From assembly GCF_010731115.1 (NCBI RefSeq), contig NZ_AP022616.1, positions 2,976,001 through 3,040,000 of the forward strand: DNA of 64,000 nt, in the 5' to 3' direction. The notes beneath the pieces were generated by a model. The model was not told where the DNA came from. It searched no databases and was given only the letters and a program-made list of their open reading frames with translations. Shown here piece after piece: positions 54,505 to 62,464 of this stretch. The DNA comes from Mycolicibacterium phocaicum. GTDB lineage: Bacteria > Actinomycetota > Actinomycetes > Mycobacteriales > Mycobacteriaceae. The first letter of the stretch is position 1. Every line of letters begins with the position of its first letter. Position numbers and translations under genes: made by a program.

Positions 54505-55962
54505 ATGGGCCACACCCGAACCATCCGGAGCCGCTCGCCGGTCGCCGGGCTTCAGCGCGCGCAGCTGACGTTCACCCAGGTTCTCGGGCAGTCTGTCTCG
54601 GCGGTGGCGCCGTCGGCGGTCATGGTCACGCTGCCCGCGCTGGTCCTGCCGGCGGCCGGACACACCACGATCGCCGTGTTCATCCTGACCGCGCTCATGA
54701 TGACCGCGGTCGGGTACTGCATCACGCAGTTCTCCACCCGCATGGTCGCGGTGAGCGGGCTGTACAGCTACACCGTCAAGGGCCTCGGCCCGGTTCCGGG
54801 GATCGCGGCGGGCTGGTCGCTGGTCATCGGCTACGCCGCCGCCGCGATGGCGAGCGCGCTCGGCGCGGCCAGTTACCTCGCGACGCTGTTGGGCCGCGTC
54901 GGGGTGCCGGCAGGCAAACCCGTCATCGCCGGCCTGTCCGTGCTGGTCGGCGGTGCCGCGCTGATCCTCATGACGCGCGGCATCAGGCTGTCGGCGCGCA
55001 TCTCGCTGGCCGTCGAACTGTTCGCGATCGTGGTGGCCGGGGTGGTGCTGATGATCGCCTTCGGCGGAGCCGTGACCGGTAGCGCCGCATCATCGAAAAC
55101 CGTTGCGGATGCGCCACATTCCGCGCTGGGCTTCGCTCTGCTGCTCGCCATCACCTCGTACGTGGGCTTCGAGAGCGCCAGCACTGTGGCCCGCGAGGCG
55201 CAACGCCCGTTCGTCACCGTCACCCGGGCCATCCGCTGGACGCCGCTGGCGCTGGGAGCGCTGTACACCTTCGCCGCCGTCCTGCAGACCACGGGCACGA
55301 TCCAGACCCGAACCGGGTCGACGCCGATCGTGCTCTCGCTCCCCGACTCTGCCGACACCTTGGCCGGCGCACTGTCCCTCGCAATGGAAGTCGGCATCAC
55401 CGCGTCCTGGATCGCGTGCGTGATCGGTTCCACCACCGCCTTGTCCCGGACGCTGTTCGCGATGGGACGCGAGGGGCTGCTGCCGGCTGCCCTGGGCCAT
55501 GCTCACCCGCGCTATCGCACACCGCACGTCGCACTCAGCGTCGCGATGCCGGTGATCGTCGCGGTGCCGGTCGCCTACCTGTTCGCCGCGGAGTCCAGCC
55601 GCGACGTCCTCATCGGGCTGCTGGCGGTGTCGGCCCACGGCTACATCGTGGCGTATCTACTGGTGTGCCTGGCCACGCCGGCATTCCTGCGCCGGATCGG
55701 CGAGCTGACCACGGTGCCCCTGATCGTCGGGCTGGCCACGGCCGCCACCATGATCGCGATCATCATCTGGGCCGCACTGTCGGTGGCGTCACCGGTGTGG
55801 ATCGCCACCGCGGTCTACTCCGCGCTGCTGGCACTGGGGTTGGCGGCATTCCTGGTTCGCCGCCGCCGGGTGCCCGACCTCGCCGAACGGGTCGGGGTGT
55901 TCGACGAGACCGTCGCCGGCGACGTTTTCGCCGACTACAACCCGTGGGAGGTGCGCCGGTGA
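54505..55962 (+). CDS. APC-family permease, second copy
   Basis: About 485-aa transporter with 12 or so helices. Features include AGLQRAQLTFTQVLGQSVSA, AITSYVGFESASTVAREAQR and RTLFAMGREGLLPAALGHAH. I start it at ATG 54505; the upstream ATG at 54451 lies close to the repeated motif and gives an Arg-rich extension. Its stop overlaps the IclR start (GTGA), so regulator and permease are co-transcribed. Confidence 0.85.
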   Translation: MGHTRTIRSRSPVAGLQRAQLTFTQVLGQSVSAVAPSAVMVTLPALVLPAAGHTTIAVFILTALMMTAVGYCITQFSTRMVAVSGLYSYTVKGLGPVPGIAAGWSLVIGYAAAAMASALGAASYLATLLGRVGVPAGKPVIAGLSVLVGGAALILMTRGIRLSARISLAVELFAIVVAGVVLMIAFGGAVTGSAASSKTVADAPHSALGFALLLAITSYVGFESASTVAREAQRPFVTVTRAIRWTPLALGALYTFAAVLQTTGTIQTRTGSTPIVLSLPDSADTLAGALSLAMEVGITASWIACVIGSTTALSRTLFAMGREGLLPAALGHAHPRYRTPHVALSVAMPVIVAVPVAYLFAAESSRDVLIGLLAVSAHGYIVAYLLVCLATPAFLRRIGELTTVPLIVGLATAATMIAIIIWAALSVASPVWIATAVYSALLALGLAAFLVRRRRVPDLAERVGVFDETVAGDVFADYNPWEVRR

Positions 55963-56711
55963 GCCCCGCCGACGGCGCGCTGTCGGGCCGGCAGCCCAAA
56001 GCTGTACAGAGCGCCCTCCAGGTGCTCGAGGCCGTGGCGCTGGCCGGCACGGGCGTCACCGCGAAGGACATCGCCGAGCACCTGTCCATGCCGTCGGCCA
56101 CCACCTACCGGCTGCTGAATCTCCTTGTCGCCGATGGCTACATCGTGCGGCTGCCGGACCTGTCGGGGTTCGCGCTGGGCCCGCGGATGGGCCTGCTGAT
56201 CGACGCCGCGGTCTCGCCCACCGTATGTACCAAGGCTCGCGAGACGCTGGCCGAGCTGCGGCTGTCGGTGCGCTTCGGGGTGCACCTGTTCTACTTCACC
56301 AACACCTCGGTGCGCCTTGCCGACGCCGACGGCGAATACCCGCCGCCCGCGGACGAATCGGTACTCAACCGCCACCTACACGCCAGTGCCGTCGGCAAGC
56401 TGCTGCTCGCCGAGAAGCGTGATGCCGACACGCTGCTGGCCTTGAGCCCGGCGGCGCTCACCGACCGCACCATCATCTCGAAATCCGCTCTGGCCGAACA
56501 GCTCGCCGAAGTCCGGGAGCGCGGCTACGCCACCCAGACCGGGGAGCTCCGGGCCGATTCGGCGTGCGTCGCGGTGCCGATCCGGTCCGCCGCCGCGACT
56601 CTGGTGGCCGCGGTGGCGATGTCCGCACGGGCCGAACAGGAACAGCTTCTGCAAAAGCAGGTTCCGGCGTTGCGGGACTGCGCGAGCCAGCTCGCGCCGC
56701 TGCTGGCGTGA
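55959..56711 (+). CDS. IclR-family transcriptional regulator
   Basis: 250-aa regulator: N-terminal winged helix (AVQSALQVLEAVALAGTGVT, MPSATTYRLLNLLVADGYIV) and an IclR ligand domain (NRHLHASAVGKLLLAEKRDA). The start is GTG overlapping the permease stop. It is the only regulator of the amine locus and the likely reader of the ATTCTCATTTG motif; that link is inference. Confidence 0.87.
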   Translation: MSPADGALSGRQPKAVQSALQVLEAVALAGTGVTAKDIAEHLSMPSATTYRLLNLLVADGYIVRLPDLSGFALGPRMGLLIDAAVSPTVCTKARETLAELRLSVRFGVHLFYFTNTSVRLADADGEYPPPADESVLNRHLHASAVGKLLLAEKRDADTLLALSPAALTDRTIISKSALAEQLAEVRERGYATQTGELRADSACVAVPIRSAAATLVAAVAMSARAEQEQLLQKQVPALRDCASQLAPLLA

Positions 56712-56717
56712 TGCCGC

Positions 56718-57464
56718 TCAGAAGGGAATCGAAGCGATCATCGCCCCGGCACCGGTGACCAGGCTCTCCCTCTTCAGCGTCGTGCCGAAGTACTTCGCGT
56801 GCGGGTCGACCACCACCCGCTGATCGTCGTGATGGAGCGCCAGCACCTCCCTGGCCAGCCTCGAAAACGGGAACTTCTCGGGTCCGCCGATGTTGATCAC
56901 GTGGTTGCGCGGTGGCTCTATCGCGACCTCAGCCAGGTACGCCGCCACCTCGTCGGCCGCGATCGGCTGGATCAAGGCATCCGGCACCCGCACATCGTGC
57001 TCGTCACCTTCGTCGGTGTCGGCCTCGACCACCATCGAATCGACGATGGCGCTTGCGAACTCATGGAACTGCGTGGCACGCACGATCGTGTAGGGCAGCC
57101 CCGACGACGCGATGATCCGCTCTTGCGCGACCTTGGCCCGCAGGTAGCCGCTGTCCGGCAGCTCGTCGACGCCCACGATCGACAGTGCGACGTAATGGCC
57201 CACCCCGGCCGCCCGGGCCGCGGCCACCAGATTGGTAGTCGCCCCGACGAAGAAATCCATCACCTCTTCGTCTTCGAAGGACGGCGAGTTGGTGACGTCG
57301 ACGAGGGCGTCCGCGCCCGCCAGGGCTTTGGCGAGGCCCACGCCGCTGCGCACGTCGACACCGGAGCGCCGGGACGCAGCGACCACGTCCTCGCCCTCCC
57401 GCGTCAAGAGGTCGACCAGTAGCTTTCCGATGAGGCCAGTGGCCCCCATAACTGTCACATTCAC
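56718..57464 (-). CDS. NAD(P)-binding NmrA/SDR-type protein
   Basis: 248-aa atypical short-chain dehydrogenase with Rossmann motif VMGATGLIGKLLVDLLTREG, ALVDVTNSPSFEDEEVMDFF and IVRATQFHEFASAIVDSMVV. It resembles NmrA-like NAD(P)H-sensing or reductase proteins. I start it at GTG 57464, with AAAGGTG upstream and directly before the Rossmann strand; a longer in-frame start at 57512 is less likely. Substrate unknown. Confidence 0.8.
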   Translation of the reverse strand: MNVTVMGATGLIGKLLVDLLTREGEDVVAASRRSGVDVRSGVGLAKALAGADALVDVTNSPSFEDEEVMDFFVGATTNLVAAARAAGVGHYVALSIVGVDELPDSGYLRAKVAQERIIASSGLPYTIVRATQFHEFASAIVDSMVVEADTDEGDEHDVRVPDALIQPIAADEVAAYLAEVAIEPPRNHVINIGGPEKFPFSRLAREVLALHHDDQRVVVDPHAKYFGTTLKRESLVTGAGAMIASIPF

Positions 57465-57694
57465 TGTGCCAACACCTTTCGCCGTCGCCACGCCGACTCG
57501 GGAGTCGGACACTCAGCCTATGTCGCCCGGCACGCCGAGGGGCGCGAATCCGACGGCCGCGGCGGAACATCCCGCACTGGCGAACCGCTGTCGCCAGGCG
57601 CCTCGACCCGGGACACACCGTTTGCGGTATTGACGCTCGCGTCGGTACTGTGCGACAGTCGGCGAGGACGAATCGGGATACGCACAGCAATGCA

Positions 57695-57937
57695 ATGCAT
57701 CGGACGGTCAGCGTGCTAAATCGGCTGCTTACAGTGCATCAATTGGTCCTTCTGCTGCAGTCCGCAAATCAAGTCGAGTTGCTGCTCACCGCAGCAGCGG
57801 GGACGGCCTCGATCGTCACTGCCGTGCGAGGCCCGGCAGCCGACGTTGCTGGCATCGATCCGGAGCGCCGGCACACGAACCTGTGCACCTGCGGGGACGG
57901 CGACCCCTCGCACTGTCCGGCACGCGACTCCCTGTGA
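57695..57937 (+). CDS. Possible small Cys-containing protein
   Basis: 80-aa ORF with a hydrophobic N-terminal part (VLNRLLTVHQLVLLLQSANQ) and a Cys-rich tail (NLCTCGDGDPSHC). Not recognised. The main support is the strong hairpin with TTTTCTT 10-50 nt after its stop on the same strand. Start and reality are uncertain; an ATG at 57690 in another frame and an upstream in-frame start at 57650 exist. Confidence 0.35.
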   Translation: MHRTVSVLNRLLTVHQLVLLLQSANQVELLLTAAAGTASIVTAVRGPAADVAGIDPERRHTNLCTCGDGDPSHCPARDSL

Positions 57938-57946
57938 AGGGTGCCG

Positions 57947-57986
57947 AAGGGGGCGCGGAGCCACCGGCACCGCGCCCCCTTTTCTT
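57947..57986. terminator. Bidirectional intrinsic terminator
   Basis: A perfect 12-bp stem, AAGGGGGCGCGG and CCGCGCCCCCTT, with an 11-nt loop and a T-run on the + side. It lies immediately after the NRAMP-type gene stop on the minus strand. Confidence 0.85.
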
Positions 57987-59746
57987 CAGCCGCTGATCGC
58001 CTCGGCGACCTTCACCCCGACCAGCACCACTGCCACCAGCAGGTAGCCACGCAGTGCGACCATGCCGGCCACCCGCAGCGGTGACCAGGCGGGCCGATCG
58101 AGCGTCTCCAGCGCCGGCGTGCGGAAGCTGTCGCGCTCCTGGCTCCGCAGCGCCTTGCGGACCTTGCGGTCGTCTGGCTCTTCGTCCAGATCCGCCACCT
58201 GCTCGGGATCCAGGCCACCCAACTCGGCGGCCACCTGGACAGCGTCCTGCTTCCGCTCCTGCCGCCGAGACCGCAGCGTCGCCCCCGCGATGGCGCCACC
58301 ACCGAGCACGCCAACGGCAACCCCGGCCCCGAAACCCCATTCCAGCTGTCCGGCAGTCAGATTCGGGAAGAACGTCGCGGCCGTCAGCGCCAGCGACAAC
58401 AGCACCAGGGCCCAGACGATCACGCCCGCCATGATGTTCTGCCGCATGGTGTTGACCCACGGCCCCAACACCGCCTTGTCGTTGCACAGCAGCACCAGGA
58501 ACACCGTCGCCGACGGCAGCAGCACCCCGGCCAGCGCCTGCACGCCCTGGGTGAGCAGCCCCAGCACGTGGTCCGGGCTGAACGACACCGCGGCCGCCAC
58601 CGCCAACAACGCGGCGTAACCCAGGTAGAAAGCGGGCGCCTCACTGACCTTCCAGTGCAACGAGTGCCGCTTGCCCAAAGTGTCACCCAGCGCGTACGTG
58701 GTGGCGAGGCCGACGGCGTTGGCCCCGATGAGCGAGGCGTCCAGCAGCAGGATGGCGAACAGCGCACCCGCAGTGGGCGAAACGTGCCGGCCCAGCTGGG
58801 TCGCCACGTCACCGGCATCGGTGAAGTTGCCGGCCGCCGCGGTGCCGCCCAGCCCGAACGCGGCGGCGGCCATGATCGCGACCGCGCCGACCATCACCAC
58901 GACGATGCCGATCCACAGATCGATCCGCTCGTAACGAATCCACTTGGGGGTCAACCGCTTGTCGACGATGTTGGACTGCTGGAAGAACAATTGCCACGGC
59001 GCGACCGTGGTGCCGACGATGGCCACGATCAGTAGCAACAGCGTCGAGTTCAGGCCGCCCGGGAACGACGGGATCAATCCCTTCGCCGTTTCCGTCGCGG
59101 ACGGGTGCACGATGAACGCCAGCGGGAAGATCACGATGTTGATCGCGATCAGCGCGAAAATGAAACGCTCCCAACGACGGAACGAACCGCCGGCCACGAC
59201 GGCGAACAGCAGCACTGCCGCGAGCGGCACCGAGATCGCCTTGGGCAGCCCGAAGTAGTTCAACGCCATTGACACACCGACGAATTCGGTGACGATGGTC
59301 AGCGCATTGACGATGAACAGGTCGCCGACGCTGAAGGCGCCCCAGAACTTGCCGAATCGGGCGAAGATCAGGCGGGCGTGCCCCACTCCGGCGACGGCAC
59401 CGAGCCGGACCACCATCTCCTGGTTGACGTACAGCACCGGAATCAGCAGTGCCAGTGTCCACATGAGCGCCATGCCGTAGTTCTGGCCGGCCTGCGCGTA
59501 GGTCGCGACACCGCCGGCGTCGTTGTCCCCGACCATGACGATGAGGCCGGGCCCCATCACCACGAGCAGCATCTTCAGTCGCTGCCACCGGTTGCGTCCC
59601 GTGGTGGTCTCGTCGGTGCAGATGGTGCCGAGCGCGCCGACGATGTCGCCGACGTGCGCGGAGTCGAGCACCGCGGTGCTCGGTGAATCATGTTGCCGTG
59701 CTGATGTTTCGCCGGCGGGGCGCGGGGTACGAGCGAACAGGGCCAT
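57986..59746 (-). CDS. NRAMP-family transporter with non-canonical metal site
   Basis: 586-aa membrane protein with about 11 helices and a C-terminal cytoplasmic tail. It belongs to the NRAMP superfamily but lacks the usual DPGN and MPH metal motifs: helix 1 reads MVGDNDAGGVATYAQ (GDNDAGG at about 73-79) and helix 6 reads VAPWQLFFQQSNIVD. This argues against Mn2+/Fe2+ transport. It lies downstream of an M-box Mg2+ riboswitch, which suggests Mg2+ import. GAGAGGAAT precedes the ATG at 59746. Confidence 0.8.
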   Translation of the reverse strand: MALFARTPRPAGETSARQHDSPSTAVLDSAHVGDIVGALGTICTDETTTGRNRWQRLKMLLVVMGPGLIVMVGDNDAGGVATYAQAGQNYGMALMWTLALLIPVLYVNQEMVVRLGAVAGVGHARLIFARFGKFWGAFSVGDLFIVNALTIVTEFVGVSMALNYFGLPKAISVPLAAVLLFAVVAGGSFRRWERFIFALIAINIVIFPLAFIVHPSATETAKGLIPSFPGGLNSTLLLLIVAIVGTTVAPWQLFFQQSNIVDKRLTPKWIRYERIDLWIGIVVVMVGAVAIMAAAAFGLGGTAAAGNFTDAGDVATQLGRHVSPTAGALFAILLLDASLIGANAVGLATTYALGDTLGKRHSLHWKVSEAPAFYLGYAALLAVAAAVSFSPDHVLGLLTQGVQALAGVLLPSATVFLVLLCNDKAVLGPWVNTMRQNIMAGVIVWALVLLSLALTAATFFPNLTAGQLEWGFGAGVAVGVLGGGAIAGATLRSRRQERKQDAVQVAAELGGLDPEQVADLDEEPDDRKVRKALRSQERDSFRTPALETLDRPAWSPLRVAGMVALRGYLLVAVVLVGVKVAEAISG

Positions 59747-59828
59747 GTCGAGATTCCTCTCGGGAGAAGGGCAGCGCAGCGGGGGTCCGCCCACCGGGAT
59801 CGGTGGGCGGACCGTGCGGCCGGGCGGG

Positions 59829-59981
59829 TCAGAAGTGGGGATGCGCCCCGAGAGAGGCCGAGATCACCGCGAGCGGCGTCTGCGACATCCGAAGGTTGTG
59901 CCGTTCCTGCGGCGTCAGGTGCGTGCGGGTGTGCACCAGCCGAGCCAGACGGCGTACTGGGATAGCGCGGAATACGGTCAT
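59829..59981 (-). CDS. 50-aa conserved small protein, copy A
   Basis: Short ORF with a strong AGGAG site before the ATG at 59981. It begins MTVFRAIPVRRLARLVHTRT and continues HLTPQERHNLRMSQTPLAVI, ending SASLGAHPHF. It is clearly paralogous to copy B (60521-60673): the middle, HLTPQERHNL, is identical. It precedes the NRAMP-type gene by 82 bp downstream of the M-box. Basic and helical; function unknown. Confidence 0.75.
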   Translation of the reverse strand: MTVFRAIPVRRLARLVHTRTHLTPQERHNLRMSQTPLAVISASLGAHPHF

Positions 59982-60033
59982 GACAGAGCTCCTGTCGGGT
60001 TCGGTCCCGCGGGCCTGCCTTGGGCAGCGTCGG

Positions 60034-60153
60034 TCAGACGGCCAAACCGCCAACAGATCGGCAGGGCAGCGGAGACTTCACGAAATGCTGAATGTTCTTG
60101 AAATGAAGACGTTCTCGTTCCGGGATGGAACTCGGACTATCGCCAGGTTTCAT
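60034..60153 (-). CDS. 39-codon leader ORF after the M-box
   Basis: ORF starting MKPGDSPSSIPERERLHFKN, with a near-ideal GGAGGTGA ribosome-binding site 8-10 nt before the ATG at 60153. It lies between the riboswitch and copy A. No family is recognised. It may be a regulatory leader peptide whose translation affects the downstream genes. Confidence 0.45.
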   Translation of the reverse strand: MKPGDSPSSIPERERLHFKNIQHFVKSPLPCRSVGGLAV

Positions 60154-60211
60154 GTGTGTCCCTCACCTCCTTGCCGCCGGGCCTCCGCAGAGGCATCGCT
60201 GTCAATGACAA

Positions 60212-60239
60212 CACAAAAGGGAGAAGGCGAGTACCCGCC
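60212..60239 (-). terminator. Possible riboswitch-linked terminator
   Basis: On the minus strand GGCGG-GTAC-TCGCC forms a short hairpin followed by a T-rich TTCTCCCTTTTG. It lies about 80 nt after the M-box core and before the leader ORF, where an expression platform is expected. The stem is short, so this is tentative. Confidence 0.4.
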
Positions 60240-60319
60240 AGGCCATCAAGAACCTGTCACGATTCGGCACCGCTCACACCCCTCTCGTCAGAGCTTCGGC
60301 ACTGGACGACGTAATCCGC

Positions 60320-60450
60320 GGGCGGATAGCCACTTTGGGTAACCCCTTAATCCGGGGAGACCTGTCCTGACCCTGGGCGTCTCTCGACGTCGTCGGATCA
60401 GTGGCTTCTGTTCGTTCAGGAGCCTCGCCTAGCGAGGTGCTGACTTTTGG
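60320..60450 (-). ncRNA. M-box (ykoK-type) magnesium riboswitch
   Basis: The minus strand contains the conserved M-box blocks in order: CTAGGCGAGGCTCCTGAACG, GAAGCCACTGATCC, ACGTCGAGAGACGCCCA, GGGTCAGGACAG, GGATTAAGGGG and CCCAAAGTGGCTATCC. These correspond to AGGUGAGGCUCCU, GUCxAxAGACGCC, GGGUCAxxACAG and UUAAGG of the known class. M-boxes fold on Mg2+ and turn down Mg2+-uptake genes. Downstream are a leader ORF, a 50-aa protein and the NRAMP-type transporter. Confidence 0.85.
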
Positions 60451-60520
60451 AAGATAGACCCGGCCATCGGGACTCGTCAAGTTGAATGATGGCCCCGGTG
60501 GCAGGGGACGACGGTCCGGA

Positions 60521-60673
60521 TCAGTGACCGAGGTGCGCGCCGAGCGATGCCGAGATCACGGCAAGGGGCGTTTGCGACAGTTCGAGATTGTGGCGTTCCT
60601 GCGGGGTCAGATGGGCACGACGGCGGACGAATTTGGCTACTCGGCGGACGGCGCCGGTACGAAAGACGGTCAT
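60521..60673 (-). CDS. 50-aa conserved small protein, copy B
   Basis: MTVFRTGAVRRVAKFVRRRA followed by HLTPQERHNLELSQTPLAVI and SASLGAHLGH. An AGGAG site precedes the ATG at 60673. It aligns with copy A (59829-59981) without gaps, 35 or so of 50 residues identical. It lies upstream of the M-box on the same strand, so it is read before the riboswitch and would escape its control. Confidence 0.7.
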   Translation of the reverse strand: MTVFRTGAVRRVAKFVRRRAHLTPQERHNLELSQTPLAVISASLGAHLGH

Positions 60674-60841
60674 AGTGCGCTCCTGTCAGCTCCCGCCGGC
60701 CGGGGTGTGCGGCCGATGGTGAGACGCTTACCCACCCATGACAGCACGTAAACGTGGTCAGAGCACCTGATCAGGCCGTCAACACCGTGTTAAGAAATTC
60801 GGGATCGCGACAGCCGCACCCCCGCGAGGGGAGGTATCGCG

Positions 60842-62464
60842 CTAGGGCTGCTCCAGCCCGAAGATGCGGATGCTCTCGGCGCGCATGTCGACCTTGCGGA
60901 CCTTGCCCGTGATCGTCATCGGGAACTCGTCGACGACGTGCACGTAGCGCGGAATCTTGAAGTGCGCCAGCCGATCCGCGGTGAATTCCCGGATGGCGGC
61001 GGCGTCCAGCGGTGCTGCACCCGGCCGCATCCGCAACCAGGCGCAGATCTCTTCGCCGTAGCGGGCGTCGGGCACGCCGATCACCTGGGCGTCTTCGATG
61101 TCCGGGTGGGTGTACAGGAACTCCTCGATCTCGCGCGGGTACACGTTCTCCCCGCCGCGGATCACCATGTCCTTGATGCGCCCGACGATGGCGCAGTAAC
61201 CGTCCGACCGCATCACCGCGAGATCGCCGGTATGCATCCAGCCCTCGGAATCGATGGCCTCCCGGGTCTTTTCGTCGTTGTCCCAATAGCCCAACATCAC
61301 CGAGTAACCACGAGTACAGAACTCCCCCGGCTCGCCACGCTCCACCGTCTCGCCGGTCTCCGGGTTGATGACCTTGACCTCCAGGTGCGGATGCGCCCGT
61401 CCGATGGTCGCGGTGCGGCGGTCCAGGTCGTCATCGATCAGCGTCTGGCAGGACACCGGTGACGTCTCCGTCATGCCGTACGCGATGGCCACCTCGGCCA
61501 TGTGCATGTCGGAGACGCAGTGCTTCATCACCTCGACGGGGCATACCGAGCCGGCCATGATGCCGGTGCGCAGGCTCGACAGGTCCCGCCCGGCGAACGA
61601 CGGGTGGTGCTGCATCGCGATGAACATCGTCGGCACCCCGTAGACGCCGGCGCACTGCTCGGCTTCGACGGCGTCGAGCGTCGCTGCCGGGTCGAATCCG
61701 GGAGCCGGAATCACCACGGCCGCACCATGAGCCATGCAGCCGAGCACGCCCATCACCATGCCGAAACAGTGGTAGAACGGCACCGGAACACACAACCGCT
61801 CGCCCGCTCGGAGGTTGATGCCTTCCGTCGTGAAGTAGCCGTTGTTCAGGATGTTGCGGTGCGACAGCGTCGCACCTTTCGGGAATCCGGTTGTGCCCGA
61901 GGTGTATTGGATGTTGATCGGGTCGGTGTTGGCCAGCGTGGCCTGCCGGGCCGCCAGGGCATCGGCGCCGACGGCCGCACTGTCCGCTCGCAACCGGTCC
62001 CAGTCCGCGCCGTCCAGGAAGACGACGTCACTCAGGCTGGGAACCTGCGGACGCACCTCGGCGATCATCGCCGCATAGTCGGATGTCTTGAACGACGTCG
62101 CCGAGACCAACACACGCATCCCGGATTGGTTGAGCGCGTAGGCAAGTTCGTGCACCCGGTACGCCGGATTCACGTTGACCAGGATGGCGCCGATCTTGGC
62201 CGTCGCGAGCTGCGTGACGATCCACTGCGCGCAGTTCGGTGACCAGACCCCGACACGGTCACCCTTGTCGACGCCGCGGGCCATCAGGCCGCGCGCGATC
62301 AGGTCGACCTCGGCGTTCAACTCGGCATACGTGTACCGCAGTCCCTGCCCGCGGTCGACCAACGCGAGAGTATCCGGATGGGCCGCGACGGTGCGCTCGA
62401 AGTTGGCCCCGATGGTCTCTTCGAGGATCGGGGTGTCGGTGGGCCCCGCGTCGTAGCTCAGCAT
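60842..62464 (-). CDS. Fatty-acyl-CoA synthetase (AMP-binding, FadD type)
   Basis: 540-aa ANL-superfamily enzyme activating a carboxylic acid to its CoA thioester. The P-loop-like motif is IQYTSGTTGFPKGATLSHRN; others are AYGMTETSPVSCQ, GWMHTGDLAVMRSDGYC and the C-terminal Lys region PMTITGKVRKVDMRAESI. It resembles FadD35-like mycobacterial enzymes. Its start shares one base with the stop of the upstream synthetase gene, so both lie in one operon. Confidence 0.88.
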   Translation of the reverse strand: MLSYDAGPTDTPILEETIGANFERTVAAHPDTLALVDRGQGLRYTYAELNAEVDLIARGLMARGVDKGDRVGVWSPNCAQWIVTQLATAKIGAILVNVNPAYRVHELAYALNQSGMRVLVSATSFKTSDYAAMIAEVRPQVPSLSDVVFLDGADWDRLRADSAAVGADALAARQATLANTDPINIQYTSGTTGFPKGATLSHRNILNNGYFTTEGINLRAGERLCVPVPFYHCFGMVMGVLGCMAHGAAVVIPAPGFDPAATLDAVEAEQCAGVYGVPTMFIAMQHHPSFAGRDLSSLRTGIMAGSVCPVEVMKHCVSDMHMAEVAIAYGMTETSPVSCQTLIDDDLDRRTATIGRAHPHLEVKVINPETGETVERGEPGEFCTRGYSVMLGYWDNDEKTREAIDSEGWMHTGDLAVMRSDGYCAIVGRIKDMVIRGGENVYPREIEEFLYTHPDIEDAQVIGVPDARYGEEICAWLRMRPGAAPLDAAAIREFTADRLAHFKIPRYVHVVDEFPMTITGKVRKVDMRAESIRIFGLEQP

